This document shows positions 52,501 to 60,976 of a stretch of DNA of 64,000 nt, in pieces; the stretch's first letter is position 1; each line of letters starts with the position of its first letter. The translations under genes and the position numbers were made by a program. Below the pieces are notes generated by a model. It was given only the letters and a program-made list of their open reading frames with translations, had not been told where the DNA came from and ran no database searches. The DNA comes from Lewinellaceae bacterium (GTDB taxonomy: Bacteria > Bacteroidota > Bacteroidia > Chitinophagales > Saprospiraceae), in NCBI GenBank assembly GCA_020636405.1, contig JACJXW010000008.1, positions 248,001 through 312,000 on the forward strand. Reading direction: 5' to 3'.

Positions 52501-55451
52501 ACTTCAACGGCCCCTTCGGTCCCTACTTCCGCGAACTCTTCTTCCACATTCCCTTCCTCATCGCCAATCACCTCAACGCCAACCAGAAGTTCAAGGAAGC
52601 GAAATACTGGTACGACAAGATTTTCGATCCCACCCAGGATAACCCCTGGCAGTATATTGAATTCCGGGAAGCCGGAAAGGCTACCTTCCAGAAAATTCTC
52701 AGCGACACGGCCGCTCTGAAGGCCTACGAGAAAGATCCCTTCAGCCCCCATGCCATTGCCCGGAAGCGCATCAGCGCTTATCAAAAGGCCGTCGTGATGA
52801 AATACATCGACAACCTGCTCGACTGGGGCGATCACCTCTTTACCCAGGACACCTTCGAGACGATCAATGAAGCTCTGATGCTTTACGTGCTGGCCTACGA
52901 CCTGCTGGGCGAACGCCCCAAACAGATCGGACAATGCGAGCGGCCGGCCGACCGGGTGCTGACTTACGGGCATATCCAACCCTATCTGCCCCCGGATCCC
53001 AAACACGAACAACCTGCGCCCTTTTTGATCGAAATGAAAAACTGGCAGCAGCGGTACTACCGAAAAATGATCACTGCCCACTTCGAAGGCGCTCAGGCGA
53101 ACAACGGCAAACCCTGGGAATACCAGATCCCCGATGGCCTTCGGTTCAATTACCGCTATCCGGAGGACATCATCACGGCTCACCCACCTACCAAACCGGA
53201 ACCGGTACCCGTGGATCAGGTACAGCCGGCCAACCCGCCCGCGGCTCAACTTTTCTGGTCCGCCCCGACCCGGATCGCTGAAACGTATCGTGGCTACGCG
53301 GAAAGGAAGACTCCTGCGCCCCAGTCGGGCAACCTCGCCGTGGATCGCATGCCACAAGGCTACAAACCGGCGCCCGAACAAAGCATCGGGCGGCAGGAGA
53401 CTCTATACATAGAAGACAGACAAGAACAGGTCTTTTGCGTACCACCCAATCCAAACCTGCTGGAATACTGGAACCGCGTGGAGGACCGACTGTACAAGAT
53501 CCGCCACTGCATGAACATCAAGGGCGTCCGCCGCACCTTGCTGTTGTGGGAACCGGAGATCGACCCGGGACTGCTGGTGGCCGCCAAAGCCAAGGGGGTC
53601 GGCCTGGAGGATGTTATTGTTATGTTGCAGGGCGAATTGCCGCCATATCGTTTCGCTTTTATGCTGGAAAAAGCCCGATCCTTCGCTGCTACTGTTTCCA
53701 GTTTTGGCAGCGCTTTGCTGAGTGCGTTGGAAAAAAAGGATGGGGAGGAACTGGCGTTGATCAAATCCCGGCAGGAGCAGAATGTCTTGAAACTGACCCG
53801 GACGATTAAGAAAAAACAGGTGGAGGAGGCGAAGGCGAAGTGGGAGGCTCTGCTTGAAGGCAAAAAACAGGTGCAACAGAAGATTGATTATTACCAAGAC
53901 TTGATCTCCAATGGTTTAATAGCAGGGGAACATACTCAGCAGGATTTAACACATTGGGCTACTGCCCGATTAGGTACATCCATCTTATATTATTTTTTTG
54001 GTGCAAAGGCTGATCTCTTCCCAAAGATTCTAGGTTTTGCATTTAGCACGCCTGCCTGGGGAGCCGAAAAGGCAAGTGAGAAAGTCGCCAAGGTTTATGA
54101 CCTTATCTCATCAATTTTAAAATCTGCCGCTGAAGCTGCGGGCCTTGAAGCCCATTACGAACGTCGAGCACAAGAGTGGCACCAACAGCTCAAGCTTACT
54201 GAGCAGGAACTTGTCCAAACAAAAAAACAAACTTTAGCCGCCAAAATCGCCCACCAGATCACCGAAAAAGACCAAGAAATCCACGAAAAGAATATCGAGC
54301 AGTCCAAAGAGCTCTACGATTTTTACCAAGACAAGTTCACCGCCCTCGGCCTGTACAACTACCTGGCCACCTCGCTTTCCCGCCTGTATCGGGAAGCCTA
54401 CGGGCTGGCCCTGCGCATGGCCCGCCAGGCCGAACGCTGCTACCAGTTCGAGCGCGATGACGATAAGATCTTCATCGAGGGTGGCAACTGGGAGGCTGGC
54501 CGTGCCGGACTGCTTGCCGGCGAAAAGCTGCTGTTGCAGCTGCAGGAGATGGAACAGGCCTACCTGGAGAACAATGTCCGCGACTACGAAGTCACCCAAT
54601 CCTTCTCCATGCTGATGTTAGATCCCGAAGCGTTGATCAATCTTCAGAAACTTGGAAAATGTGAATTCACCATTCCGGAAATTGCCTACGACTTGTTCTA
54701 TCCCGGCCAGTACAAGCGGATGATCAAGGCGGTGCGGGTCACCATCCCGAGTGTTGCGGGACCTTATCAGAATGTACCCTGCAAATTAACCTTGGAGAGC
54801 AGTAAGGTCAGAAGGGGGGCTACCTCAGATGGTAAAGAACTAATACATGCTCCTAAAGGATGGTGTAAATCCATCGCTACCAGTACCGCTACTAATGACG
54901 GTGGCCTGTTCGAACTCAACTTCCGCGACGAGCGCTACCTACCCTTTGAAGGAGCCGGAGCTGTAGAAAGTAAATGGATACTGCAACTTCCCAAGACTAT
55001 CTGCCCCTTCGATTACGATACCATTTCTGATGTGATCATTCATATTAGCTATACCGCCAAGGAAGATGAGGTCTTCAGAGAAAAGAAGGAAGCCGAAATA
55101 CGAAATGAATTGTCGAAAAACACCCTTTACCGACTTTTCGACCTGAAGCACGAATTTCCTGAGGTGTTGCATCAATTGGAACAGGCTAAGGAAAATGTGG
55201 CGCTTCGAATTACGAAAGATCATTTCCCTCAATATTTGAAAGATTTGACCTTTAGCCCTAAATCTGCAAGCATTTTAAAGGTTGTTGGAAAGAAACTTGA
55301 TGATAACGATAAGGCCGTTATAGCAGGTGTACAAGGTGACCAGGGGCAGAATATCGATGGTTCCTGGGATATCAAACTTAAGAAAGATTACCTGGAAGAT
55401 GGGAATGTCTTAGTTCTCTTGAAGTACGGTGTTCAATACGCGAATGCTTGA
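46566..55451 (+). CDS. Tc toxin A subunit with peptidoglycan-binding N-terminus
   Basis: 2961 residues. It begins with a peptidoglycan-binding-1 fold (LQQSLRRLGYAIKDREAYFG to VVKDFQEKHRLEPNG, residues 13-75), unusual against the VRP1 start of Photorhabdus TcA. The helical shell, neuraminidase-like segment (EPLLKFKNKRELLSFFLLDV) and pore-forming part follow, with a hydrophobic hairpin (LYYFFGAKADLFPKILGFAF near 2475) flanked by coiled coils. The C-terminal TcB-binding domain includes SFSMLMLDPEALINLQKLGK. TcA pentamers bind a host cell and inject the TcC cargo. Two AT-rich blocks (about 51,480-52,500 and 53,890-54,230) have codon use unlike the rest, so at least the first, likely receptor-binding, looks exchanged. 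Confidence 0.9.
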   Translation: MQPHFRPLHIRMKGEDIMQLQQSLRRLGYAIKDREAYFGKGTRRVVKDFQEKHRLEPNGEVDEATAACIEQAVREQYARPEAEEGGRPVHRFPIEQLDRTPENQDDLSEEEQNYIREKLDTTLRDKIIELLPVLGEAAREKIREIPLDYPELKEQSIGQIIEEKIFPLFEDDEEVMARLEERNLAGRREFTQKVGDFLQLDTPLREHPLFSREVHATHTGELARIAGADEELTGRLVELEPQWDRRDTTLLDQWQEEGLIDAAKQRDILYTFELADLTGDNLPLTERLKDRQDIQSTRDLMRLDREGWLALIEAAGDETPEGVTREQYADNLMGLIEQSYPSDALFHRITKARQNGGLEALRITDDLLAHNDRILENGRLTEIDFGEADQEQQHALRQKLAEIQGIANTYRYLNLETIVNDRHLSVNDKIESVGGRIGQLETFYRDNPEVDLRFADFFDPDAANWDNIAVDEQPKVRKQLMAYQRVLDLSPDTQSAMTLLRHGLDSDVAIARMTLPDFVRRINLPLNAAESIHRKARTDAAQLIHTMHALREMQHNTWFGNKAFPATSSELVNELKDLEGYDDLFGSLNYCNCEHCKSILSPAAYFVDLMYYVDEYVKKGLKDDILKAPPADHPMHLKNRRPDLWELPFTCEHTHQLLPYLEIVNRTLARYLEQSFQIGDAFQVLSGAQQSFQQPFNLPLEELRLYLSHFELKLAEVYETLGLPIETRAREWLELSPEEFNLISEPANAEGVQARYGLHGRLARMNVQDFLDRSGISREDLDELLKTTFANPDESILIEKKLVKDSVNQYEEHLIQLNTDKLDRLHRFIRLWRKAPWTIRELGFILDAVRGRGRNLRDEIVAIGQLVYIQEKLGLTPEEVASLATNLPQRSISIKRKEAGHIEYKPPFRERIFEAGKPIGEPVYHPALDETAQAGPDERQQLTWLAGGLRVSDADLLRVIELTKETLIQKDNGQFTGQFNLTDEAASLLFRQTLLARGMGLSLEEFVYLVNLHLGASEYVKSLDQIIDLIRIKERIEKSPFSLSEIWFLLTGGETSSIRYRTTEYTVAEFIDHIRKQHPLVFDRQVFSKLKGITAAAADELFHALLDRGEIADVQDGKQFRLTSNYQKGQNLGPIFNAIQDQGIRNKIAQQVDEVRKTIEGYLYDPRKILPAFLTQHFQLSSKQHDLFITWLDLQFNEPALITALHAAVSEGKPSEPQAVGPLFQLIRELERAVRLFEILELDADAAGWIFQHQSVFGLLDWQTLDLESLLRLSSYRQWRKLAGPEEIGTLHDLLAIYARQGQQHAQPRAFTFEEAQIDAFCRLTKLERETAASVVRTFSFPAIAIMALDQLKKQVDLCARLGIDGPALKQLQAEDYPGLQPARDIVYKAFKARYTDEKKWEEAYFPYRDKINERKRDALCDCILSLEPLLKFKNKRELLSFFLLDVEMEGCLEISMLKAAILSLQLYVHRVLMNLEQSETGDFVAYIEEPGKAEWEWRKNYRVWEANRKVFLYPENWIEPELRDDKTPFFKELEDELLQEEITLEAAEKAYIKYFQQFEEVAKLKIAGVHYFDDPNGIDGEPSYYIFGRTATDPYQYYYRRYFPCTRRWKDYEKVELNISAPFVSPIVYQGRLFVFWVEVETKEKEITIKEKKHSYYEHDIYVLYSYQKKDGMWLQPQKMDLRYHIDSREDHYGFEDESGKAIDEYTDNINWLTNSVNRDLTNPNYIEDLSSELSNPKKDFQKYFFEKSATCNKVYLYVSSNNLFLTYCRKRLNLKFDATIDDYNYDVKKHYVDRKVDLFSNQLNASKNYAPANQTFFLRKSFGQKGTYYLCKENPGLIWDPTLDDYLSLFSSSELKVTSNLSEEPILKVVHNRSGDSIFYYQNQQFLIYQLNCHFPPKKSATFHQLTEILKLLQTEKEAIRLTTSVTNNLQKILFEQGLEELLQLSAQQKIKEEDNRFFDIMKWKQLWVYNEGNHLNFNGPFGPYFRELFFHIPFLIANHLNANQKFKEAKYWYDKIFDPTQDNPWQYIEFREAGKATFQKILSDTAALKAYEKDPFSPHAIARKRISAYQKAVVMKYIDNLLDWGDHLFTQDTFETINEALMLYVLAYDLLGERPKQIGQCERPADRVLTYGHIQPYLPPDPKHEQPAPFLIEMKNWQQRYYRKMITAHFEGAQANNGKPWEYQIPDGLRFNYRYPEDIITAHPPTKPEPVPVDQVQPANPPAAQLFWSAPTRIAETYRGYAERKTPAPQSGNLAVDRMPQGYKPAPEQSIGRQETLYIEDRQEQVFCVPPNPNLLEYWNRVEDRLYKIRHCMNIKGVRRTLLLWEPEIDPGLLVAAKAKGVGLEDVIVMLQGELPPYRFAFMLEKARSFAATVSSFGSALLSALEKKDGEELALIKSRQEQNVLKLTRTIKKKQVEEAKAKWEALLEGKKQVQQKIDYYQDLISNGLIAGEHTQQDLTHWATARLGTSILYYFFGAKADLFPKILGFAFSTPAWGAEKASEKVAKVYDLISSILKSAAEAAGLEAHYERRAQEWHQQLKLTEQELVQTKKQTLAAKIAHQITEKDQEIHEKNIEQSKELYDFYQDKFTALGLYNYLATSLSRLYREAYGLALRMARQAERCYQFERDDDKIFIEGGNWEAGRAGLLAGEKLLLQLQEMEQAYLENNVRDYEVTQSFSMLMLDPEALINLQKLGKCEFTIPEIAYDLFYPGQYKRMIKAVRVTIPSVAGPYQNVPCKLTLESSKVRRGATSDGKELIHAPKGWCKSIATSTATNDGGLFELNFRDERYLPFEGAGAVESKWILQLPKTICPFDYDTISDVIIHISYTAKEDEVFREKKEAEIRNELSKNTLYRLFDLKHEFPEVLHQLEQAKENVALRITKDHFPQYLKDLTFSPKSASILKVVGKKLDDNDKAVIAGVQGDQGQNIDGSWDIKLKKDYLEDGNVLVLLKYGVQYANA

Positions 55452-55739
55452 ATTGTTCCTAAGGTTGCTGGAGTTTCTGTTGAGCACTATGGAGGAAAGG
55501 GGCTGATGTTCTTGTATCTGTCTTGCGACCAGGAATCTGTTTCACATGCTGTGGATTGACCAAATAAACAGTAATTCCACTAGCTTCTAATATTTTAGGG
55601 AAGCCGTAAACGTATCTGTTTCTTTAAATTCCTTGGGCAGGCTATCACCCATAATACAGGCAGTCAACTGATCTTTGTGGATATCAATTCCACAAGCTTT
55701 TTTTAACTTAGGTTCGATTAAGATGTCCTCCTTTGCCAT
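55452..55739 (-). pseudogene. IS110-family transposase remnant
   Basis: The minus strand from ATG 55739 reads KKACGIDIHKDQLTACIMGD, the DEDD N-terminal motif of IS110 transposases. It breaks at DTFTA, and the next frame continues EASGITVYLVNPQHVKQIPG with RKTDT, the GRKTD motif. About 60 residues are deleted at the junction and the rest of the gene is missing. Inactive. It lies between the Tc and BREX blocks, so it marks a former insertion or a join. Confidence 0.75.
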
Positions 55740-55828
55740 GACTTTTGGGCAAAGATCCGAAGGCTGAGCTAATGATTTTCATTTATCCTTTGTGTATTAG
55801 CTAATTCGTGAACGTCTATTACATTTGA

Positions 55829-57859
55829 TCACTTACCAACCTTCACATACGTCACCTCAAACGGTTTACATAACCGCTCCTCCTGTATGGAGTTAGCCAA
55901 ATTGAAAGCGTCCTTCCAATCAAAGGGCTGAAAGATGTCCAGCCCGCGGCCAAGAATGACCTTCCAGCCGGTATCCGTCTCCAGGTATCGGTCGTGCTGG
56001 CTGTCGGGGTCTTCAAAGGTATATTCCAGGTTAACGCCCGAGCCTTCCAGGTTGGATTCCAGCTGGATGAGCAGGCTGTCCACCTCCTGTCTCTCACCTG
56101 GCTCTGGGGCGGTAAATACTTTTAAGGTGATCTCTTCCCCCACCGGCTTGATCCTGTAAAGCATGTGGCAAAACTCCGATAGGTTTCTCACCTGATAGAA
56201 CTTGCGAATGTAGGGGTCCACCAGATGGACCTCAGAAGCCCCTTTGAGGTAATCTGCAAAAAGGCGCTCGTAGCTTACGCCTTTCTGGTTTTCCTTGACC
56301 ACGACATTTTTGCCGGATTCCAGTTGTACTTCCTCCTCTTTAGTGAGGGAAGATTGGCCTTTAGGTGGTTTAGGTGCTTGCTCCCTCTTCAAAATCGGAT
56401 TAAACTGGACTTCCTCCAGGGTATGCACTTCCTGGACTATGTTACTTTCCGCCTCTTCGTATTGGAAGTTGACCTGCCGCTCCCGGAAAGTCTCATCCAT
56501 TTTCATAAGCTGGAGCTTTACCCTGCGCCGGCCCTCAATGGCAAACTCCAGCAGTTCCCTGGCTTCTTCTTTAGTACATTCACTATGGGGGTACAGCACT
56601 TTCATCAGGCCACTGAAGGTTTTGTGGATGGCAAGGCGGTCCCGGGTAGCGATGGTGCTATCCAAGGTGAAGAACTCCTGGTATTTGCCGGAAAAATCCA
56701 TATTGCGCAGGTAACGGAGGATCTCCGCCAGATAGTCCACGATGAAGCCAAACCCGTCGGTAAACATTTCTCCGCGGATGATCTCCACTTCCCATCCGGG
56801 GATATAGAAATGGATGCGGTCTAAAAAGGCGGTATCGTAGTAGGCTTTAGGCAATTGCTCAAACAGGTCGGAGTGTTTGATCATATAAGCGACTGACCGT
56901 TTGGTGTTGCCGATAAAGGCCATCGATGCCTCCGCCCCCATGGACTCCCTGCCCCGGCTGAAGGTCTTGTTCGCCATGTAGTTCTTCATCACATCCACCA
57001 GGTTCTGGGGGATCCTTTTGTCCGGGCCGGCAAACTCGTCGAAGGCGACCGTATCCCAATACCCAACCAACCCGATCTTTCCGGTGCTGTTGTTGACAAA
57101 CAGTTTGGGTAGGGTTACTTCCCCTCCCGAGATAAGGATACCGTGGGGTGAAAACTCGGAAAAAATGTGGGACTTACCTGTACCCTTGGGCCCCAGCTCA
57201 ATAAGATTGTAGTTGCGTTCACAAAAGGGTATCAGCCGGGTCAGCTGTATCAATTTATTCCTTCTGCCAAAATGCTCCGGGTTCAGCCCAATGCTTTGCA
57301 GTAGAAAATCCATCCATTCTTCCGTAGTGAAATGTCGGCGGTTACTGGTGTAATGCTCAAAATCAAAGCTGGAAAGCTGAATGGGCTTAACCTTTTCGAT
57401 CACCCAGGGGGAAGCGTCCCGCTCCTCGGTTGGCTCGTAAGACATATCGGCCAGGCACCATACTCCGCCGGTCAGTAATTTAGGGTGCTGTTTCACCCAG
57501 TAATCATCAATTTTTACATTTTTGAGCCCCAGGTTGGTAAAAGCCGCCTCGTGCACATCTCTTTTGTCATTGAGCACCACCAGCAGGCGGTCGATGATGC
57601 GGTGGTTGCCCCGGTCCCGAATGGTGGACTTGATCAGTTCAGCTTCCTCCCGATGTACGTAATGGCGGGCAATGATCTTCTTTACACTTTCTACTCCCTC
57701 TTTGATGGAATCTTCATCATCGGTAGCACAGTACTGGCCAAGCAGGTACTCCAAGACGTAGGTGGGCACTACCGCGTTGCCCTTGACCAGTTTAGTCAGG
57801 TCTTTCCGCACCACCTGGCCAGCGAAGTACTGGTTGATCTTTTTATCTAACGGCGTCAT
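55829..57859 (-). CDS. brxL: BREX system Lon-like ATPase BrxL
   Basis: 676 residues. The N-terminal region opens LDKKINQYFAGQVVRKDLTK. The AAA+ core has Walker A ELGPKGTGKSHIFSEF near residue 221, Walker B VAFDEFAG near 275 and sensor-type AFIGNTKRSV. The C-terminal part is the BrxL Lon-protease-like region. BrxL is a DNA-binding AAA+ ring needed for phage exclusion in type 1 BREX. Its start overlaps the pglZ stop by 4 bases (ATGA), and it is the last gene of the operon. The 377-bp gap after it holds the IS110 remnant. Confidence 0.92.
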   Translation of the reverse strand: MTPLDKKINQYFAGQVVRKDLTKLVKGNAVVPTYVLEYLLGQYCATDDEDSIKEGVESVKKIIARHYVHREEAELIKSTIRDRGNHRIIDRLLVVLNDKRDVHEAAFTNLGLKNVKIDDYWVKQHPKLLTGGVWCLADMSYEPTEERDASPWVIEKVKPIQLSSFDFEHYTSNRRHFTTEEWMDFLLQSIGLNPEHFGRRNKLIQLTRLIPFCERNYNLIELGPKGTGKSHIFSEFSPHGILISGGEVTLPKLFVNNSTGKIGLVGYWDTVAFDEFAGPDKRIPQNLVDVMKNYMANKTFSRGRESMGAEASMAFIGNTKRSVAYMIKHSDLFEQLPKAYYDTAFLDRIHFYIPGWEVEIIRGEMFTDGFGFIVDYLAEILRYLRNMDFSGKYQEFFTLDSTIATRDRLAIHKTFSGLMKVLYPHSECTKEEARELLEFAIEGRRRVKLQLMKMDETFRERQVNFQYEEAESNIVQEVHTLEEVQFNPILKREQAPKPPKGQSSLTKEEEVQLESGKNVVVKENQKGVSYERLFADYLKGASEVHLVDPYIRKFYQVRNLSEFCHMLYRIKPVGEEITLKVFTAPEPGERQEVDSLLIQLESNLEGSGVNLEYTFEDPDSQHDRYLETDTGWKVILGRGLDIFQPFDWKDAFNLANSIQEERLCKPFEVTYVKVGK

Positions 57860-60360
57860 AGTTCAAAGTCGTCAAAATCGGAAGTAAAAGAGATCATCAT
57901 TGTGAAGGGCGCCTCATCATATTTGCCACCCGATTCATCCTCCATGCGGAGGAAAACCTCCTGGTTTCGGCTTTCTTCAGCCAGCTTTGAAAAATGGAAG
58001 GTAACCTTTTTCTCCCGTTTTCTTTCGGAGGCTTCATCGGAATCAAAATGTACAGACGCTACATCGGAAATGAGGTTACCCTGATAGTCGTAGAAGCCCA
58101 ATCGCAGCCTTCTGGGATGCCATTTTTCCTGCACGGGCTGTTTCTGGTAAAAGGAAAGCACGATCTGATTGGAAGTGATCCTAGAGGTTGTTCGGATCAG
58201 CTCTACGTCGACCAAGCTGATGTCACCTTCCAGTCGGTTTTTGGAAAAATGAATAAGTGGGATAACCAACTCCTGAAGGCTCATGCCACCATGCACATAT
58301 CGGCTGCCCGTGCCTTGCTGCCTCAACCGGTTCACTGATTTAGGAATGACAACCTCCGGGCCTTTACCTAATCCCAAGCCTTCACTGGTGAAATGCATAG
58401 CGCCTTTGGGGGCTTTCATTTGTTTGCCCAGGACAAAACGACGGTTCTGCTTCAGGATATTTCCTTCAACTTTAAAACTTGCAAAATCACTCTCTGCAAT
58501 GGGGGCGAATTGATATAAATATCCATGATCAGCGGTTATGATAACGTTGTTTCCCCCAATATTAGCGATTTGTCGAAGTAACTGAACTATATTGTCAAAC
58601 TCTTCTTCGGTACGCTGAAATACTTTCTCCTCTTCCTCCTCTCCTGCTTTGTCGATTGTATTAGAGTAAATATAGATAACATCGAAATCCTGTATCCATT
58701 TTCTGCCAACTGGCTTTGCCGGTGTCGTCTCCCGCATAAAATCCTCCGCTTTAATTGCTTTTCCCCGACCCTTTATTGTTTTGCTCAGTATCTTATCTCG
58801 GTTGTATGTGCCTTGCGTGCTATTCCCATCCGCTAGCACTGTTGCCGAATCTGCAAGGGCCAATTCCTCATGGGGCAGCAGTGCAGCCATCCCCATTTGG
58901 GTAAAAGTAGGCACGGTGGCAACCATGGCTTCAATCATGGCTTCAAATCGTGCTTCCTTGAGCAGCCTGTCGCACAGTTCGGCGCCAGATTCATATCTTA
59001 AAGCATCAGAAATAATAACAAATATCCGGTTGCTTTTTTCCAAATAGGGATCGATGAAAACCTTCCAGAAATCCCGTTGATGGTTAGCCCCTAACTGGCT
59101 GAGATTGAGAGGTTCGCCAAGAGAATCAAGTTGTTCCTGCCAACGGTCATTGAGCTTCAATAAAAAGTTGTTGCCGTACTCCCGCTCGATTCGCTCGGTA
59201 AAAGGCGCCAGGAATGAAGGGCTATTCGCTTTCCGGAAAGCATAGTAGAAGTGTCGATAAGCCTGGTCGATTTTATGATAAATCGCTATGTAATTGCGGA
59301 TTGCTTCCTGGGGAGAACTGAACCTGAAGTCCACTGTCCGCATACGTTCAAAGAAATCCAGAGCTGCTTCTACAGCAGAGTAGTGATACCGATATTTCGG
59401 ATACCAATACTTTTGCTTCCGTTGTTCAATCAGGCCGCGAGCCTCCTGGAAGTTGAGGGTTTCGGAAAGCACGCCCTCTTTTAGTTCGGAAAGGATCTTC
59501 TGGTCGATCAGTTCAAACAGGTCTTGATCAGACAGGGTATTGGCATTCATTGTCTCCAGCCACTTTTCCACCTGCCATTCGCCGGACAGTTGGCGGGAGA
59601 AGTGCTCGAAAAGTTTCTGGAAGTGGGCACTGTCCTTCCAGCGCTTGACGAAAACGATGGCTTCTCGGTTAAGCCGCCCTTTTTCCCGTGGGAGGAAGGT
59701 GCTGGACTGGGTCTGAAATAGGGATTTAACAAAGTCCTCGATGGAAGGAGAATTGGAAAGATAACCATACTGCCGTTCCAGCCCTTTCCATAAGAATCCC
59801 AGTAGGTTGAATTTTTCAGCTCGTTCGATTCGTTTGTTTTTGCCCTCGGCAACTTCGGCAATGAAACTCATTGCTATGGCCTCTATAGTTGGTTCTGTTT
59901 TTCCGGCCACCGCCAGCATCTTAAAGCGGATCTCCCGAGCAAAATCTTCGTCCGGTTTCAGTAGGCGCTTCAATGCCGCCAACCGCTCTTTGTTCTTGAA
60001 AAAGTCAAGATGTTCAGAGATCAGGGGTTTGAACTCAACATCCAGCCCCAGTTCCTGCAGGTAAATAGCCGATTCATCGGTGGAAAACACGTGATTGGCC
60101 AGGCAGAGGTCGAGTAGCCAGTTTTCACGGTCCGGCGGCTGAGAGGAAGGAATAAACAACAAGAACTTTTCCTGGGGCTCCTTCTTCAGCACCCGATATT
60201 TTACTGCAAACTCGTCATTTTTAACTTTGACCTTGCTGATCCCATCCAGTTCCAGCTCTTCATAATAGCCCTGCATTTCCGCTTCCTCCTCTCCGGCGTA
60301 CCAGAGGACGATGCGCTGGTTTTCGAATATTTTATTAAGAGCGTGTTCTATTTTGTTCAT
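57856..60360 (-). CDS. pglZ: BREX-1 phosphatase-like protein PglZ (type A)
   Basis: 834 residues from ATG 60360 (MNKIEHALNKIFENQRIVLW, the usual PglZ-A start); the longer frame passes over the upstream gene. The alkaline-phosphatase-superfamily core has VIISDALRYESGAELCDRLL near residue 447 (nucleophile region) and ITADHGYLYQFAP near 610 (metal ligands D and H). PglZ is essential in BREX and partners the PglX methyltransferase, which should lie beyond the right edge. It begins 16 bp after the RloB gene and overlaps brxL, so it is translationally linked. Confidence 0.93.
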   Translation of the reverse strand: MNKIEHALNKIFENQRIVLWYAGEEEAEMQGYYEELELDGISKVKVKNDEFAVKYRVLKKEPQEKFLLFIPSSQPPDRENWLLDLCLANHVFSTDESAIYLQELGLDVEFKPLISEHLDFFKNKERLAALKRLLKPDEDFAREIRFKMLAVAGKTEPTIEAIAMSFIAEVAEGKNKRIERAEKFNLLGFLWKGLERQYGYLSNSPSIEDFVKSLFQTQSSTFLPREKGRLNREAIVFVKRWKDSAHFQKLFEHFSRQLSGEWQVEKWLETMNANTLSDQDLFELIDQKILSELKEGVLSETLNFQEARGLIEQRKQKYWYPKYRYHYSAVEAALDFFERMRTVDFRFSSPQEAIRNYIAIYHKIDQAYRHFYYAFRKANSPSFLAPFTERIEREYGNNFLLKLNDRWQEQLDSLGEPLNLSQLGANHQRDFWKVFIDPYLEKSNRIFVIISDALRYESGAELCDRLLKEARFEAMIEAMVATVPTFTQMGMAALLPHEELALADSATVLADGNSTQGTYNRDKILSKTIKGRGKAIKAEDFMRETTPAKPVGRKWIQDFDVIYIYSNTIDKAGEEEEEKVFQRTEEEFDNIVQLLRQIANIGGNNVIITADHGYLYQFAPIAESDFASFKVEGNILKQNRRFVLGKQMKAPKGAMHFTSEGLGLGKGPEVVIPKSVNRLRQQGTGSRYVHGGMSLQELVIPLIHFSKNRLEGDISLVDVELIRTTSRITSNQIVLSFYQKQPVQEKWHPRRLRLGFYDYQGNLISDVASVHFDSDEASERKREKKVTFHFSKLAEESRNQEVFLRMEDESGGKYDEAPFTMMISFTSDFDDFEL

Positions 60361-60376
60361 ACTTTTCTTTCTTCTA

Positions 60377-60976
60377 CTACAAAAAGTTACGGATTGCTCT
60401 TGCCAGCAGATATACTTTCGTTTCCATCTCTCCCGGAAATTCGTGGCCGGGATTTCCATCATTTTCTGCTGCACGTTGGATAGCTGCTTCCAGATGCCCA
60501 AGAAATAACTCCACTTTGTATCCACCAGAGATCAATTCATTCAGGCCTTGTTTCAGTTCGTTGCAGGTTTTTGCCGGCACTTTCGGCAAGCCAGCCAGGT
60601 GTTGAAAGAGCCAAACTTCGAAACAGGGGTTGCTCAGAGCAATGTGCCAGGAAGCTGCCTCCCGGCAGTGGCCAATGATTTCCCGCAGGTTTTCTTCCCG
60701 CCAGGCATCCGTATCCATTACCAGCCACAGTTGGTCATCTGCCGCCAGGCCATACTCCTCAACATATAGGGCAGCCCTGTCCAGCACCCATTTGGGGGCT
60801 GAATACCCGGCGTTGTCTTTTTCCGGCGCCAATACTCTGACCTTTACCCGTTGGTTTTCCCGCACCAGGGCTTCAAAATACGCCTTTTCCCGTTTAGCGC
60901 CCTCGCAGGCAATGACAAACAAGCGGGCGTCCCGGAACGGTTCCCCCCGTTTATACCCTCTGTTCTTCCTCGGCAT
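60377..60976 (-). CDS. RloB family protein, AbiL-type effector
   Basis: 199 residues. LFVIACEGAKREKAYFEALV near residue 19 and LVMDTDAWREENLREI near 84 are the conserved acids of the RloB/OLD-like Toprim fold. CFEVWLFQHL and the helical C-terminus agree. With the ATPase gene directly upstream (26-base overlap) it forms the AbiLi/AbiLii pair, an abortive-infection system in which the ATPase senses phage and the Toprim protein acts as a nuclease. The pair lies inside the BREX operon, directly before pglZ. Confidence 0.85.
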   Translation of the reverse strand: MPRKNRGYKRGEPFRDARLFVIACEGAKREKAYFEALVRENQRVKVRVLAPEKDNAGYSAPKWVLDRAALYVEEYGLAADDQLWLVMDTDAWREENLREIIGHCREAASWHIALSNPCFEVWLFQHLAGLPKVPAKTCNELKQGLNELISGGYKVELFLGHLEAAIQRAAENDGNPGHEFPGEMETKVYLLARAIRNFL

